Both the position numbers and the translations under genes were made by a program. This document shows positions 1-11,600 of a DNA stretch of 64,000 nt, piece after piece (within the stretch, counting starts at the first letter, position 1; each line of letters opens with the position of its first letter). Location: positions 29,005,080 to 29,069,079 of the forward strand of contig CM070617.1 of assembly GCA_036346255.1 (NCBI GenBank), read 5' to 3'. Origin of the DNA: Ampelocalamus luodianensis. Taxonomy: Eukaryota > Streptophyta > Magnoliopsida > Poales > Poaceae. The notes under the pieces were generated by a model that was not told where the DNA came from, searched no databases, and saw only the letters and a list, made by a program, of their open reading frames with translations.

Positions 1-73
1 TACTTGATTGATAATGGATATATACTATTTCTTTTATAGGAACAACCCGACTTGACCCTTAAGAAATAATCTA

Positions 74-245
74 GAAAAAGTCCATTCTACCCCTCAAGTA
101 TTGACATGCGGACATCTAACCTTCTGAACTAAAAAACCGACCCTTTGACACCCCGAAGTTGCAAACCCGGAAAACCTACCCATCCGGCTGTTTCGTGCGG
201 TGGTTTTGCTGACGTGGCGTCCGGGTGGCCCGGTTTCGCCAGGAG
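74..245. repeat. Left terminal inverted repeat of the MULE
   Basis: This segment pairs with the reverse complement of about 4610-4778. Shared blocks include GCTGTTTCGTGCGGT, TTTTGCTGACGTGG and ACCCCGAAGTTGCAAA. Mismatches are scattered, so the two ends have diverged. Confidence 0.85.
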
Positions 246-1640
246 GGCCCCTAACTCAGCTAGGTGAGGTGGCGGGGGTTACGAGTGATACCTTTCTTCT
301 TCCCCAATCTCCATCCCGTTGCTCTCCCTTTTGTGTCCTCTCTCTCTCATGCTTTTACTGAGGCAACCTCAAGCTCTTCCTCTCCAATCTCCAAATGAGG
401 ACGGGGATGACAGGAAGGAGGAGACCGGGGTGCGAGTCGAGGAGGCCGAGTCGGCCGGTCGAGGCCAATGGCCGAGGGGACTAGCGCAGTGTCTGCAGGA
501 GTTGGCCGGCGATGTGCCACTGAGGCCAGATCTGGCTGGGCCGGAGGCTCGGGGAGGCGCTGGAGGGAGAGCCAAGTGGCGGCAGCTGCACAGGAGGAGT
601 CGGCACCGGTGGCGGCACCAAATGAGGAGGCACCATGGGCCAGCACCAATAACCGAAGAAATCACTAGGAGCAACGAACCAAGAGAATGAATGGAGCAAG
701 GGAAAGAAGTAAATCGGACAGGGAGAGAGACACCAAAGCTCTAGGGGGAGGGAGGTGCGGCAGGACCAAGCCGTAGCGGGCCAGGGGCGCAGACGCGCGG
801 GAGCTGGTGAATGGGTTGCTCTCGGGGCGGACACGGACGTAGAGGCGGTGCTGGTCGCCGGCAAGTGGGAGGTCGGCGGCAGGCTAGCACGGGAAAAATG
901 GGATGTAGATGCCGAGGCGAACTCTGGGGTGGTGGAGGCGCGCCCGGGGATGGTTGAGAGCGGCGGGCGGTGCATGCGGCGGCCAAAGGTGAGGAGGAGA
1001 AAAGGGGCGCTGGAGCTGGAGGGGTGGGGGAAGGAACGGGGGCGAGCATGAGCTCCAGAGGGGTGGTAGGAACTCACCAACACCGTTGCGGGTGGAGGGG
1101 AGTAGCCAGGGCGGTCCGGCGACGTTGACCACGTGCGGCGCGGAGGGCTTGCCGTGGAGGCACTGCTACGGGGAGAGGGAGCTCCAGTGGGAGGTCGGTG
1201 AAGGACATGGGAGGCGAGGCGACACTCCAGGCGAGGGGAATCGAGCCAGAGCTTCATGAATGGGGCACGGTGGCTCGGGCGACGGTCTCGGCCGGTCATG
1301 GAGAAGACGGGGCTGCCGGCGAGCTCTAGTGGGTGTAGAGCAAAATCCACATGGGAAAAATGGTGTGGGAGGTTGGGAACACGTTTTGACACGCTTGGCC
1401 GTGGGCGAATCTCGCCGGTGTGGCTGGAACGGTGAAGGGATGCGGCGCGGCCATGGCTCTCGGCCGAGGTTGGAGCTTGTGCTGCTCGACGGTTTCTTTC
1501 AGTGCAGATGAGGGGGAAGGGAGGAAATGGCAAGGGAGGCTAGGGGGCTAATGGAGGCCAGGGCATGGCTTGAGTAGAGAGAGGCGGAGAGCATGATGCG
1601 GCGACGCGCTCAGGGCAGAATGGGTGTGAGCGGCATGGGA
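246..1640. other. GC-rich MULE interior, possible captured DNA
   Basis: This is GC-rich purine/pyrimidine-skewed sequence with long open frames on both strands. The longest is 350 codons on the minus strand (481-1533) and is Pro/Ser/Arg-rich. No domain is recognised. Overlapping frames open on both strands are what GC-rich DNA gives by chance, so no gene is called. Capture of host DNA by MULEs (Pack-MULEs) is well known in grasses, but no source gene could be recognised here. Confidence 0.4.
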
Positions 1641-1649
1641 GCTGTAAGA

Positions 1650-4420
1650 TCGAGTAGGCCGACTAGAGGGGGGTGAATAGGCGGTTTTAAAACTTTTTTG
1701 GGCTAAAACCTTTAAGCAATGCGGAAGCTAATATCAAATCGGTTTTGCCCAATTAAAACCTAAAACAACTAGACTCGCCTAAGTGCACCAACAACAAGCC
1801 TATTGAGAGATAACACTTAAGCAATGACTTGTAAGCAATCAACTAATGATATAAACAATTAAGTACATAAGATAGCTTTCACACAAGTAAGCAATTTAAT
1901 TCTAGGAATATAAATTGCTATGTAGTAATTAGTAAAGCTAGAATGCAAACCACAATTGACACGGCGATATTTTTCCCGTGGTGATCGAAGACTTGCCGGT
2001 CTCCCCTAATCCACGTTGAGGTAAGTTCAACCTTTTGGATCAGCTCCAAAACGCGAGGCAACACCTCCGAGGTAAGTCCAAACAACTTGGACCGGTTCCA
2101 ACCGAACCAACACCTCTAAGTGAGTTCAACCGCTTGAACCGACTCCAACTTGAACTTATCACCCCAATCCACTAGGGTTGCTCTTACTCCGCTCCGGAGA
2201 TGGCGAGCACCAAGCCACTCACAAATCGCCGGGTCTTCTCACAAGCTTCACTTGAGAAGATCACCGACGCACAACGCCCCACGCGTCTAGGTGTCGGCAA
2301 ACACCAAGAGTAACAAGACTCAACTTTCACTTGAACCAATCAAGTGCCAAAGCTCTATGGATACGCAATCCACAACCTAATGCAACACATGCACTTAGGG
2401 TTTGCTCTCAATCACTCACTAAGTGCAACACATGCACACAAGAGTATGAGAGGCTTGCTCTTAGCTCAAAGAAACTCAATGGGGCACCAAGAACTCAAGA
2501 CCACGGCCAAGGTGGTATTTATAACCACACACACAAACTAGCCGTTGGGAAAGATTCGAGAATCGGACAAAACCGGTCGATCGCCAACTAATGGCCGGTC
2601 GGACCGCTCAAGCGCCAACGGCTATAAAACTAGCCGTTGGACTCACAATCGGTCTGACCGCCAACCAATGGCCGTCGGGCGCTTCAACGGCCGACGCCAA
2701 AGGCCGGGCGACCGCTCAAGCGAGCAATGAGCAATCGGAAAAACAACTCTTCGGAAAACACGTGCCGCCAAACAAAGTTGGGTACTACCGCATCTCGGTA
2801 GTACCGCTTCAAACTCTGGTACTACCGCGCTCCGTAGTACCGCTTTCTCGGCCGTACAAGCGAAGATCGATCGACCGCCCAACCCATGGCGGTCGACCAT
2901 CCACCGGCGAATCGCTACGAGGCGGTCGATCCGCCGCGATACCAAGATCGAGAAGACTTTGCACATTTGCTTCAACTCAATTTGCAAAACATATTTGCCA
3001 AATTGATGCAACATGTACACAAGAGATGAAGGCTAGATTCTCAACAAGTTGCAAAACACATTTGCCAACTTTTAGAATCAACGCCACAAGGAATAAGGTA
3101 CATGAACTTAAACCGTTTGCAAAACGCATTTGCAAACTAAAGTCACATGCTACAAGGAATAACCATGAGCCACAACTATTTGCAAAACACATTTGCAAAT
3201 ATAGGCAACATGTTAAGTTGAGCTAGAGCAAACACAATGAGCTATCAACACATGACTAACTCAAGTTACTAATTAAGACCCCTCTTAATAGTACGACAAC
3301 CTATTCTAGCAATCCGATCTCTCAACCAAACACGAGATCGGTAAAGACTAGGAACAAATCCTTAGCCTAGCTAGTCATACCTTAGCCTTGCACATCTCTT
3401 GAAGCTTGACAATCATCAACGCATGATGATTTCCTTTGCTTCATGATTTCGACTTGATATCCATCAACACATGATGACACCTTCTCTTGTCTTGATGATC
3501 AACCAATGATCATCTCATCTTCTTGAACTTGACACGCATCAACTCATGATGCATCCTTTACTTCAAGCTCTTCACTTCAATATCATCAACGCATGATGAT
3601 CATCCTTTTCTTGAACATCATCAACACATGATGATTTCTTCTTCATCAAGAATCACGACTTGATGACAATCAACATATGATGTCATCTAAAGTCTTCAAA
3701 CACCTAGAACATAACCTATTTATCCAACTCAAGGATAAACGTTAGTTCCATAATGTGATTATCATTAATTACCACAACATACCATTAACTCATAATGGTT
3801 GGGACAAGATACCAAAATCTTTCCCTCTTTGGTAATTGATGATAACCAACACAATTACAGATAATTGAATGTAATTGGTATGAGTATATATAAACTACAT
3901 AAGTTATATATATACTCAAGAGTTATGTTTCAAAGTAGATCACAAAGATCAATACTAATGAAACAACAAGGTCATGAGTATATATGAACTACACAAGTTA
4001 TATATACCAAAATGAGTGTATACAAACTACACAAGTTGTATATACTCATATGAATATATTAACTACACAAGTTAAATATATTCAAGGATATATTTCAAGG
4101 TAAAGATCCTTAATATATGTGGACAAAGAATTATGGATCAATACTAATGAAACATAAGATATAGATTGAACTCCCCCTAAATGTGTGCATACACGAGTGT
4201 GTAAATGAAACATATGCACATATACAAGTTTTCCTTTTTGGTGAAGTTCAACCTATATAATGGATCCGAGGAATGCAACAAGATATAATTAGATGTTGTC
4301 GAATGCATACCTCTTTGATTTTTAAATCCAATTGAGACTAAACAATAGGTATATCAAAAAGAGTGTTAGTCTCACAAAGCATTTGTCATTAATAACCAAA
4401 ACACCATTAACACATAATGG
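1650..4420. repeat. Nested AT-rich repeat inside the MULE
   Basis: The segment opens near a GACTAGAGGGGGGTGAATAG motif, which I have seen only as a repeat motif in grass DNA, and ends near a duplicated CATAATGG motif (about 3795 and 4418). It contains three internal arrays: palindromic TTTGCAAAACGCATTTGCAA-type units (about 2980-3205), ATCAACACATGATGAT-type units (about 3415-3690) and ACTACACAAGTTATATATA-type units (about 3890-4090). It also carries GGTAGTACCGC-type motifs near 2780-2850, related to those at 19715-20270. No coding potential is supported, and the family is unassigned. Confidence 0.5.
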
Positions 4421-4609
4421 CGGGTCTAGATTCTTCAGGAGCTGGTGTACAGGGCTGCGTGAGCAGAGGAGTAGAGAAGGAGGGGCGTGTGTGCGTGTGG
4501 CTTGGCTACGTGGCGACAACGCCGGGGCTGCGTGGCAGGCGCGGGCCACCGAGACGCCACGTTAATAAAAAAATCAAGAAATGGAGATAAACGCCACATC
4601 AGCTCTCCT

Positions 4610-4778
4610 CCTGGCGAAACGAGGCCACTTGGACACCACGTCAGCAAAACTACCGCACGAAACAGCCGAAGGGGTAGGTTATCCGGTTTTGCAACTTCGG
4701 GGTGGCAAATGCCGATTTTTAGTTCAGGGGGTTAGGTGTCCGCATGTCGATATTTAAGGGGTAGAATGGACTTCTTCC
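4610..4778. repeat. Right terminal inverted repeat of the MULE
   Basis: The reverse complement matches 74-245 through most of its length, including the terminal AAGTCCATTCTACCCC. The repeat of the 9-bp target site follows directly at 4779-4787. Confidence 0.85.
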
Positions 4779-4893
4779 AATAATCTATAAGAAGACTTAT
4801 CTTTAACAATTCAATCTAATAATAACTTGCCTAACTAATAGATAATACTAAAAACCCAATAGATAGATTCCAAAATAACAAACCTTGTCTAAT

Positions 4894-5219
4894 ATTTGTG
4901 CTGCTACCGTATGAGCCACTACAATAACACGTGCTGCTACAGTACTTGCCTGGATATTTGCCCATGCCATTACGCCCCTCGCGATAAGGCAGCTTGTTCT
5001 CGAGCTGTGATGGTGACCACAGTTGAAGTCCTTGGTGACCCCATGTTGATGAGAGGATACAATGACGACGTCGCGTCATATGGATGAGGATCAACAAAGC
5101 TCTAATGGATAACAGTCATGTTGCCGAGTAAAACCTTCTGCTCTTCGCTGTTAGCCTTCAACTTCTCAAAGAGAGATAATGCGGCACCGGAAGTTATGGT
5201 GAGTGGCTCTGATACCAAA
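4894..5219 (-). mobile_element. Short interior of a miniature LTR retroelement
   Basis: About 325 bp lie between the two LTR copies. On the minus strand a Ty1-type primer-binding site, TGGTATCAGAGC (complementary to the 3' end of initiator Met-tRNA), lies at 5206-5217, two bases from the right LTR. The remainder encodes no gag or pol that I can recognise. A deleted or TRIM-like non-autonomous element fits best. Confidence 0.65.
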
Positions 5220-5623
5220 TGTTGTGGTCGTTGGTTGCATACGGGTCTGAGGACCGAAGGTAGGGCGCTTGCCCTCATCTAACCGCTAACAGGGCTCTTC
5301 CCTGTGAGGTAGCGAGGCTCTGAGACCTAATTAGTCAGAGAGGCGAGGGATCGTCCTTCAAGCTTGGCCAGGGCTCTTTCCGACGAACAAGGAGGATCTG
5401 ATCTTTAGCCAACCAGTTAGGGACCAATTTTGTTTATTTCTTTGTTTGATTGATAATGGATACATGCTATCCTTTTTATAGGGACGATCTGACTTAACTC
5501 CTAAGAAATAATTTATAAGAAAACTTATCTCTAACAATTCAATCCAATAATTACTAACCTAACTAATAGGTAATACCAAATACCTAATAGATAGATTCCT
5601 AAATTACAAACCCTGCCTAGACA
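5220..5623 (-). repeat. Right (5') LTR of the miniature retroelement, 404 bp
   Basis: The LTR runs from TGTTGTGG to GCCTAGACA, giving the usual TG...CA termini. It lies next to the primer-binding site, and its distal 180 bp are repeated at 1-73 plus 4779-4893. The outer target duplication cannot be tested because the left LTR start lies outside the window. Confidence 0.7.
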
Positions 5624-6361
5624 TCTGAACACTGAAAACAATGAGAGATGCTCACTGGAAGTTTGAAAGAGGACATTCAGGAGGTCTGACTTAACTGTGC
5701 TTTTTTTCTTCGCCAAATCGTCTCCTTCCATGACTTTGAAGTTCCATAAGTGGAAAATCTGTTTCGTCAATAAACTTTTGGATGAATAGAGCTTACATGA
5801 GATCAAATACCCATTATGATTCCCACCATAACCTTCTCTGTGTGGTGGCTGGATGCAAAAAAGGTGTCTCTTTTATGTTTTAGGCAATATGTTATGGTTT
5901 GATGTCCTTTTGGACTGTTAACGGCAACTCCCAATCTAGGCGATTCACAGAGGGATATTCTTTAAAGTCATATTCACAACATAATGCACAATATGGCCTC
6001 CTGCCCTTTCATCTAGCTGACTAGCTCCAATTGCTCTTAATAGGCATGAGGGGGCGGTATTAATAGACAAAATTTCATAATAATGTTAATTACAATTCGT
6101 CCAAGTTCCTTGTGTTTGTGGTGGATTTGGCAACAATATAGTTATAACTTCCTTTTACCGCAACTACAGATGGATTTCTGTTTTCTGATTGCTATTGCTC
6201 CTTTTAAACTTTAATTTCATGCTAGTTTTTCATTATAAATGATTCTTATCCTCATAGCTGTTTGACATATAGATTATGTGACATGTGTAACACTAACACC
6301 CATGATGATTTTCTAGAGGAACCGATGGTAATTGTTTATTTCTCCTGAACATTTCATACAG
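5624..6361. other. No recognisable gene
   Basis: AT-rich sequence. A minus-strand open frame (5531-5806) reads partly into the LTR and has no recognised family, so it is not called. Confidence 0.5.
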
Positions 6362-7320
6362 TAACTTTGTGGCCTCCTTCCGCATCCCCATTTTTGTACC
6401 CAATGCCTGTGTATGGGGAGGCATCCAACCATAGGTAAAATCCTTTTCCACACAGGAACTATTTCCATTTATTCAATTGACTTTAGTAATTGAAATTTAG
6501 CTGTTCTGAAATGATTTCCTCTGGTCTCCCTATCTTTTTTTGCAGTTCTGTCAGCATTGAGGAACCAGATTATTCAAGCTACACAAGAGCAAGATACATG
6601 AATGATTATTCTGAAAGAGTCGTCCTGACTTGTGGCAATGTTTTCTTCATACCAGAAGGATTGCTGCAGACGATTCATCTCTCTTGGAGAAAGATCCTGT
6701 TGCAAGAATCATTTTGCCAGTTGAACCACTTGAATTGCAGAGTATGCTACTAGCAATGGTGGTATGTATTATGTATTGAAAACTTAATTAGCTGATACCA
6801 TAGCATTTCTCTTCACTTTGCAAATTTAACTTTATAGACCTCGTCTGTTAAAAAAATATGAGAAAATAAGTTACTCTTGTTTTCCATGTCTTCTGTATGA
6901 GTATATACGTGTGCAAACCTTCATCAGTGTGCATGGAGCATCATACATAATCTGATCAGCATCTGGACTATTCAACACTGAACCATATTTTTATTGGTGT
7001 TAAGCTGAGTACTCTTAAATTTCCATGCTTTTCAGCGTACTTTCCCAAGGACATTAGAAACTTTAGTCCTCAACATACCTGGACCAATAGGAGCAGATAT
7101 ACTGACTAGAAAGTTTGATGAGATGGATCAACAAACCACAAAAGAAGAACAGTTAGTACCCTCTGCTGTCATTTCCTTAATGCAGACCATAGTGACGCTT
7201 CTAAACTGTCTAAAGGCATGATACATGACTGAGTTCTACAAGATATTCTACAGTGTGTTTGATGACCAGTATGCTGCAATGAATGCACTTCTCGATGGGA
7301 AGGAACTATTTTCCTTTCAG
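6362..7320 (+). pseudogene. Unrecognised plant protein, exon remnants
   Basis: Four segments look like exons. They are 6362-6434 (donor AG|GTAAAA), about 6546-6762 (acceptor TTTGCAG), about 7035-7150 (acceptor TTTTCAG) and about 7228-7320 (donor CAG|GTAC). Joined in order they give a plausible soluble protein with stretches such as SIEEPDYSSYTRARYMNDY, RTFPRTLETLVLNIPGPIG and DDQYAAMNALLDGKELFSF. The second segment needs a one-base shift near 6663 to stay open, and the boundary between the third and fourth has no clean GT-AG pair. I do not recognise the family. A decayed gene or gene fragment is more likely than an active gene. Confidence 0.4.
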
Positions 7321-8606
7321 GTACTTCTATTTTCATTAATATTTCCACTTTATAAAATAGAACTGTGAGAAATCAAATATCTAATCTGTTAACCAGCTTA
7401 TATCAAAATATCGTCAGCCCTCGCTTTAAACATGTCGTGGAACTATGCAACTAGCTTGCCTTACTGTTATCATGCTGAATTGCTTACATAGAAATCTCTA
7501 CTAATATTGTTGTTCAGAACTTATTCGAGGTATTGAGATTCTAGCCATTAGCGTCAACATGAGCTTCAGTGGTTTGGTGGGAGATTTTCACTTGTAGTGT
7601 CAACGTTGTCAAGTTGAGCTTCCTTGGCTTGTAACATTACAAGGGATCATGTATTATAGCCAATTGAAGTAAACTACTCTCGGAACGCTTTAACAATTCT
7701 GAATTACTAGATATATTATGAGGTACTTACAGTTATTCGGTTCATTGAGAATTCAGAAAATTACCAATCGGAAGCTAGTTGTGCCAGCAGTCACCCATAG
7801 CAGTTTCTGGGAAAATTTCCAGAATCTGGCAAGGAAAAAAATGAAGCTACCTGAGACAATTTGTGATGTGCCACAGTTCCTAAATCCTACTACATTGGCT
7901 CCGTGCAACTTCCATCCCACGCACCATACTCGGTTGTGAACCCATAAGAGGCGATGGGCAAGGACTGGCAACTGGCAAGTACTATGGAAGTAGACGGTCA
8001 GACCGTACCGAGAGAGGATGCCAGCGACCAAGCCCACGCATCAGAAGGTTTCGAGTTTTACAGATACTACCTGTTTCTGACTTAACTATCTCTCTCTAAA
8101 ATGAAAAGGAAGAGAGAAGGCAATACAAACAGGGATCTTGGTGGATACTGTCCTTCGTATAATTAGAAATGGGATCTTTGATCATGCAGCAGTATGTAAG
8201 GGCAACTGTTCACGATTCTTCTATAGGAAAACCGATTCTTCTATAGGGCAACTGCAGCAGTATGTAAGGGTATTCCTTACTTTGACTATCGGTACAGCGA
8301 AGAGGGGGGTAACACCAGAGAGACCTTTCAGCTTGAAAGGTAAAATACAGCAATAACTTATGAAAGAATTATCTATGGTACCCTACATAGTCCACTACCC
8401 ACTTTCAACTTAATTCAATCCCTTGCGATTCTTCCCAACCCTCCTCCTGGTAATACATTATGGGGCAACGGAAATATTAACACAAAAGAATGAGAATACA
8501 CTCAGATTATCTGGTATATGCCGCCTATATACAACGAGCTCTTTGCCGCGATGGATGAAACAGGTCGAGCATGTTGTTGTAAGAACTCAAAGGTTCCAGA
8601 TCATCC
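7321..8606. other. Intergenic, nothing recognised
   Basis: This lies between the unknown exon cluster and the end of the dymeclin gene. A 73-codon frame at 7718-7939 (+) might be another exon of the unknown gene but has no recognised motif. A short repeat around TTCTATAGG occurs at about 8219 and 8240. Confidence 0.4.
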
Positions 8607-11600
8607 CTAAATGTTTTGTTCGCCGGATGATGCATCCTGGATGATTCATTTTGGATGAAAAAAACATTGTTATTACAAAAAACACCAAATAAAATGAAAT
8701 TTGGAGTGGTGGTTGCACTGGGCATTCCTATGGAAAAATTGTTCTTAGAAACAACAAAAAGGTTGCTCAACATCATATTGGGTACATGTAATATCTAATA
8801 TTTACTCATTTGACGCTCTGGGTACCATGTTGAAATTGAGACCTAAGCATATACCTGATTGATTTTCAAGCAAAAAGAGAGCAACTTACATCAACATGAA
8901 TCTCCACAGGAAACAAATTTATGGCACCAGGATTGAAGGAGAATCTGGTAGATGCACAAAAAAGTAAGGAATTAGGATAAATCTTGCAGTGAAATATAAA
9001 GTGTCTAGGAAATGAGACATGTCTAGTTGGCATCAAAGACTGAAAAAAAATATATCATCCTTTCTGATTGATATGGGAAATATATCATCCTTTCTGATTG
9101 ATATGGGCCAATTTTGTTCCAGAACCCTGACAAAGCCCACATTTAAATGGGTCTGAACTAGGGAATTGCATGGAAATATGTGAAAGCTTATGACAAGCTT
9201 GTAAGCCAATATGCCATGAATCAAAATCAATATTTTTTTACATGGTCAAGAACAATCCTAAGGCATTTCTCTGGCATCACTTGCTGCATGCCTAAGACAT
9301 CGCTGTTAATATTACTTGCATATTGATAATAATTGCATCTTATGTGTGAGAATCAGCATACACAGAACAGGAAATAATTACCCTCGTGATAGGACAAGCC
9401 GCCATGCATATGGAATAAAGAATTCCTCAGGGTGACTTTCTTGCTCATATGTAAATCGTAACTGGGTAAACATCTGAAAAATATGTCATCGTAAATTGTC
9501 ATGCCACTCTGAATACAAGAAGATTTTTTATGTGTAATGGATGTGAACTTAGGCAAAACAATAAGAATTATATAATGATTAATGTACATATCAGTTAAAC
9601 AGTGACATCACAATATGTCTCACCTTCATTCCTTCTCCACGCCACGAACGACAATTTCTGTTAATGACCTCAAGAACCTTGTCCACAGACCATTCCCCAT
9701 CTAACTGTTGCATGTCCATTCGACTATTGAAGAAATCCAATACCTGTCAAACAAATTCATAACATGGAATATGATGAGAATCTGGAAAGGACAGACAATT
9801 ATTATGTGTTGTACTTCAACGAGTTCAAGAAAGACAAACAATAACACATACTGTGTATATATTCTCAAGCAATTCATTGAAACGAGGATGGTTCTTAAAG
9901 GGCTGAAAAACCTCTTGCCGATGCAATATAGCATACACAACCTGTTGACAAACATGTTAGAAGCAGTACTATTTCTGCCTTTCAGGTAAATTGAATTGCT
10001 GACCAGAACATACCTCAGGATTTCTGGGCAATGCATATGTAAGGATTGCATTGATGATTTCCAGAACAATTCTTAAGAAGTCAGTGTATATGTGAAGCTC
10101 CGTCGACTGCAAAAGTAAACCACTGTTTAGAAATAAAAAGGGGAAACGTAAACAAGGATGCTATTATGAAACGAAATAGCTGTAGAGAATACCGTATCAT
10201 CTGAGATGTTGTCTGCTTCAATTTGATCAGATATAACTTTGAGAGCCTTGTCATTTTTTAACTCAGCTAATTTGGCATACCTGGAGCATGGTACGTAGAA
10301 GAGAAAAAGAGAGTAACTTTAGGTGTAACTTCAAGTGACAATCAAGCAAAGATAAAAATTGGGGAAAAAAGATCGAGCCAGCATACTTGCGAGAAAGCAT
10401 GTCAAAGAGGCTAACCAGCCTTTGAGATGCATATGCACTCAGCCTATGCACATGAGGGGCCATGTTTGCTAGAATTGCGAGACAGTTTGTATGAAGGTAG
10501 ACATCCTGCAAGTATAGATAAGCTTGTCATTAAACAGTTATGAACCAAAAGTAGTGGCTAGCGCATGGTACACTGTAGCATTGGGCAGCAGGAAGATGCA
10601 AAAGGAAACTTCAAATAGGGTATGAAAAATAACATAGTGTGACATTCGTCAGCTTTCCTGTAGGCAACAACAAAGATTCTGATACTTACTCGCAGCTTTG
10701 AGAGGTTGTACTTGATGGTCCGAATTAGTATTATGATCATCAAAGATCCCAGAGATGTTTCATGCATGAGGCGCTCATGGTACCAAGGAACGCTTGGAAG
10801 CACCTGGAAGGGTAAATTAAATCATTAATAAATTCCAATAAATAAACTAAAAGTTAGCTAATTTTTCTTACCAATTTATGCACACTAGCATTGAAGGTTG
10901 AATCTTGACTGAGTATCAGGAGAACTATCAAAAGCATGTAGATCTGATTGGAAGTCTTCCTTGATGCATTGTAGAGCATTTCCAAGATAGGCATCAGCTG
11001 TTGACAAAATTGGCAAATTATCTTAACTCAAAAAATTCTGATTTTTGGAAGACAACTCAGCCAGTCGACAAATGATGTTTTCTAATAAATGTAAGCCACT
11101 GTAAGTTCAAAGGCTATACTACCTTACACCTAAAGTGTCTGTTGGGTTATTATTTCAGACATTACTTGTCAGTTTATTACATATTTTACTATTTGAATAT
11201 GGAATTTAGGTTCCAATGTTTTATGTTGATTGACATGGTCACAGATTTATGTATCTGTTTTACCAACAAGTAGAATAAGCCAATTCATGTAGGCATATGG
11301 AGAAACTGAAAACAAGGTCAAGGTGCAGATGCTAGCAATTAAAACCATATTAAATGCTAATATGATGTCTCATTAAAAAGGAAAAAAAAATTAAAAATGA
11401 AGCTGTTTTGTTAACCCAAGCATATTATGTCCAAATATGCTTTAAATGCCCACATGATTCAATAAGAAGGGTTTACAAATATAGTTACAAAAAGCATACC
11501 AAAGTATCCAAGTCTGTTCGAACTAGAACATACTCCTGAAAGTCGCAGTTCCCATGGACCAAAGAATAGAGCAACAGAACTGAGCTCTCATCTTTTAAGC

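Larger units (their letters stand above)
74..4778. mobile_element. Mutator-like element (non-autonomous MULE), 4.7 kb
   Basis: The element is flanked by a perfect 9-bp duplication, AATAATCTA (65-73 and 4779-4787), as expected for Mutator-type transposition. Its ends are long inverted repeats of about 165 bp. The outermost bases read GAAAAAGTCCATTC on the left and GGAAGAAGTCCATTC on the complement of the right, so both begin with G. No MURA-type transposase reading frame is visible, so it is taken as non-autonomous. The interior has a GC-rich segment (about 240-1640) that could be captured genomic DNA and a large AT-rich nested repeat (about 1650-4420). It sits inside an LTR, so it is younger than that LTR element. 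Confidence 0.85.
1..4893 (-). repeat. Left LTR of a miniature LTR retroelement, split by a MULE
   Basis: Bases 1-73 and 4779-4893 together align with the right LTR at about 5443-5623: they share the TTGATTGATAATGGATA start and the CCTAACTAATAG stretch. The copy is cut at the window edge and interrupted by the transposon at 74-4778. Its partner LTR, primer-binding site and short interior lie immediately to the right. Orientation is taken from the primer-binding site, which reads on the minus strand. Confidence 0.7.

Noticed and set aside
246..1533. A 350-codon minus-strand frame in the MULE as a gene
   Set aside because: It is low-complexity Pro/Ser/Arg, overlaps long frames on the other strand, and has no domain; composition explains it.
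2591..3226. A 211-codon plus-strand frame as a protein with KTHL/KRICK repeats
   Set aside because: The repeats come from the DNA-level palindromic tandem array TTTGCAAAACGCATTTGC, not from protein structure.
3415..3690. CRISPR-like array (regular short repeats with spacers)
   Set aside because: Spacers are themselves related, spacing is irregular, and the genome is eukaryotic; it is a degenerate tandem repeat.
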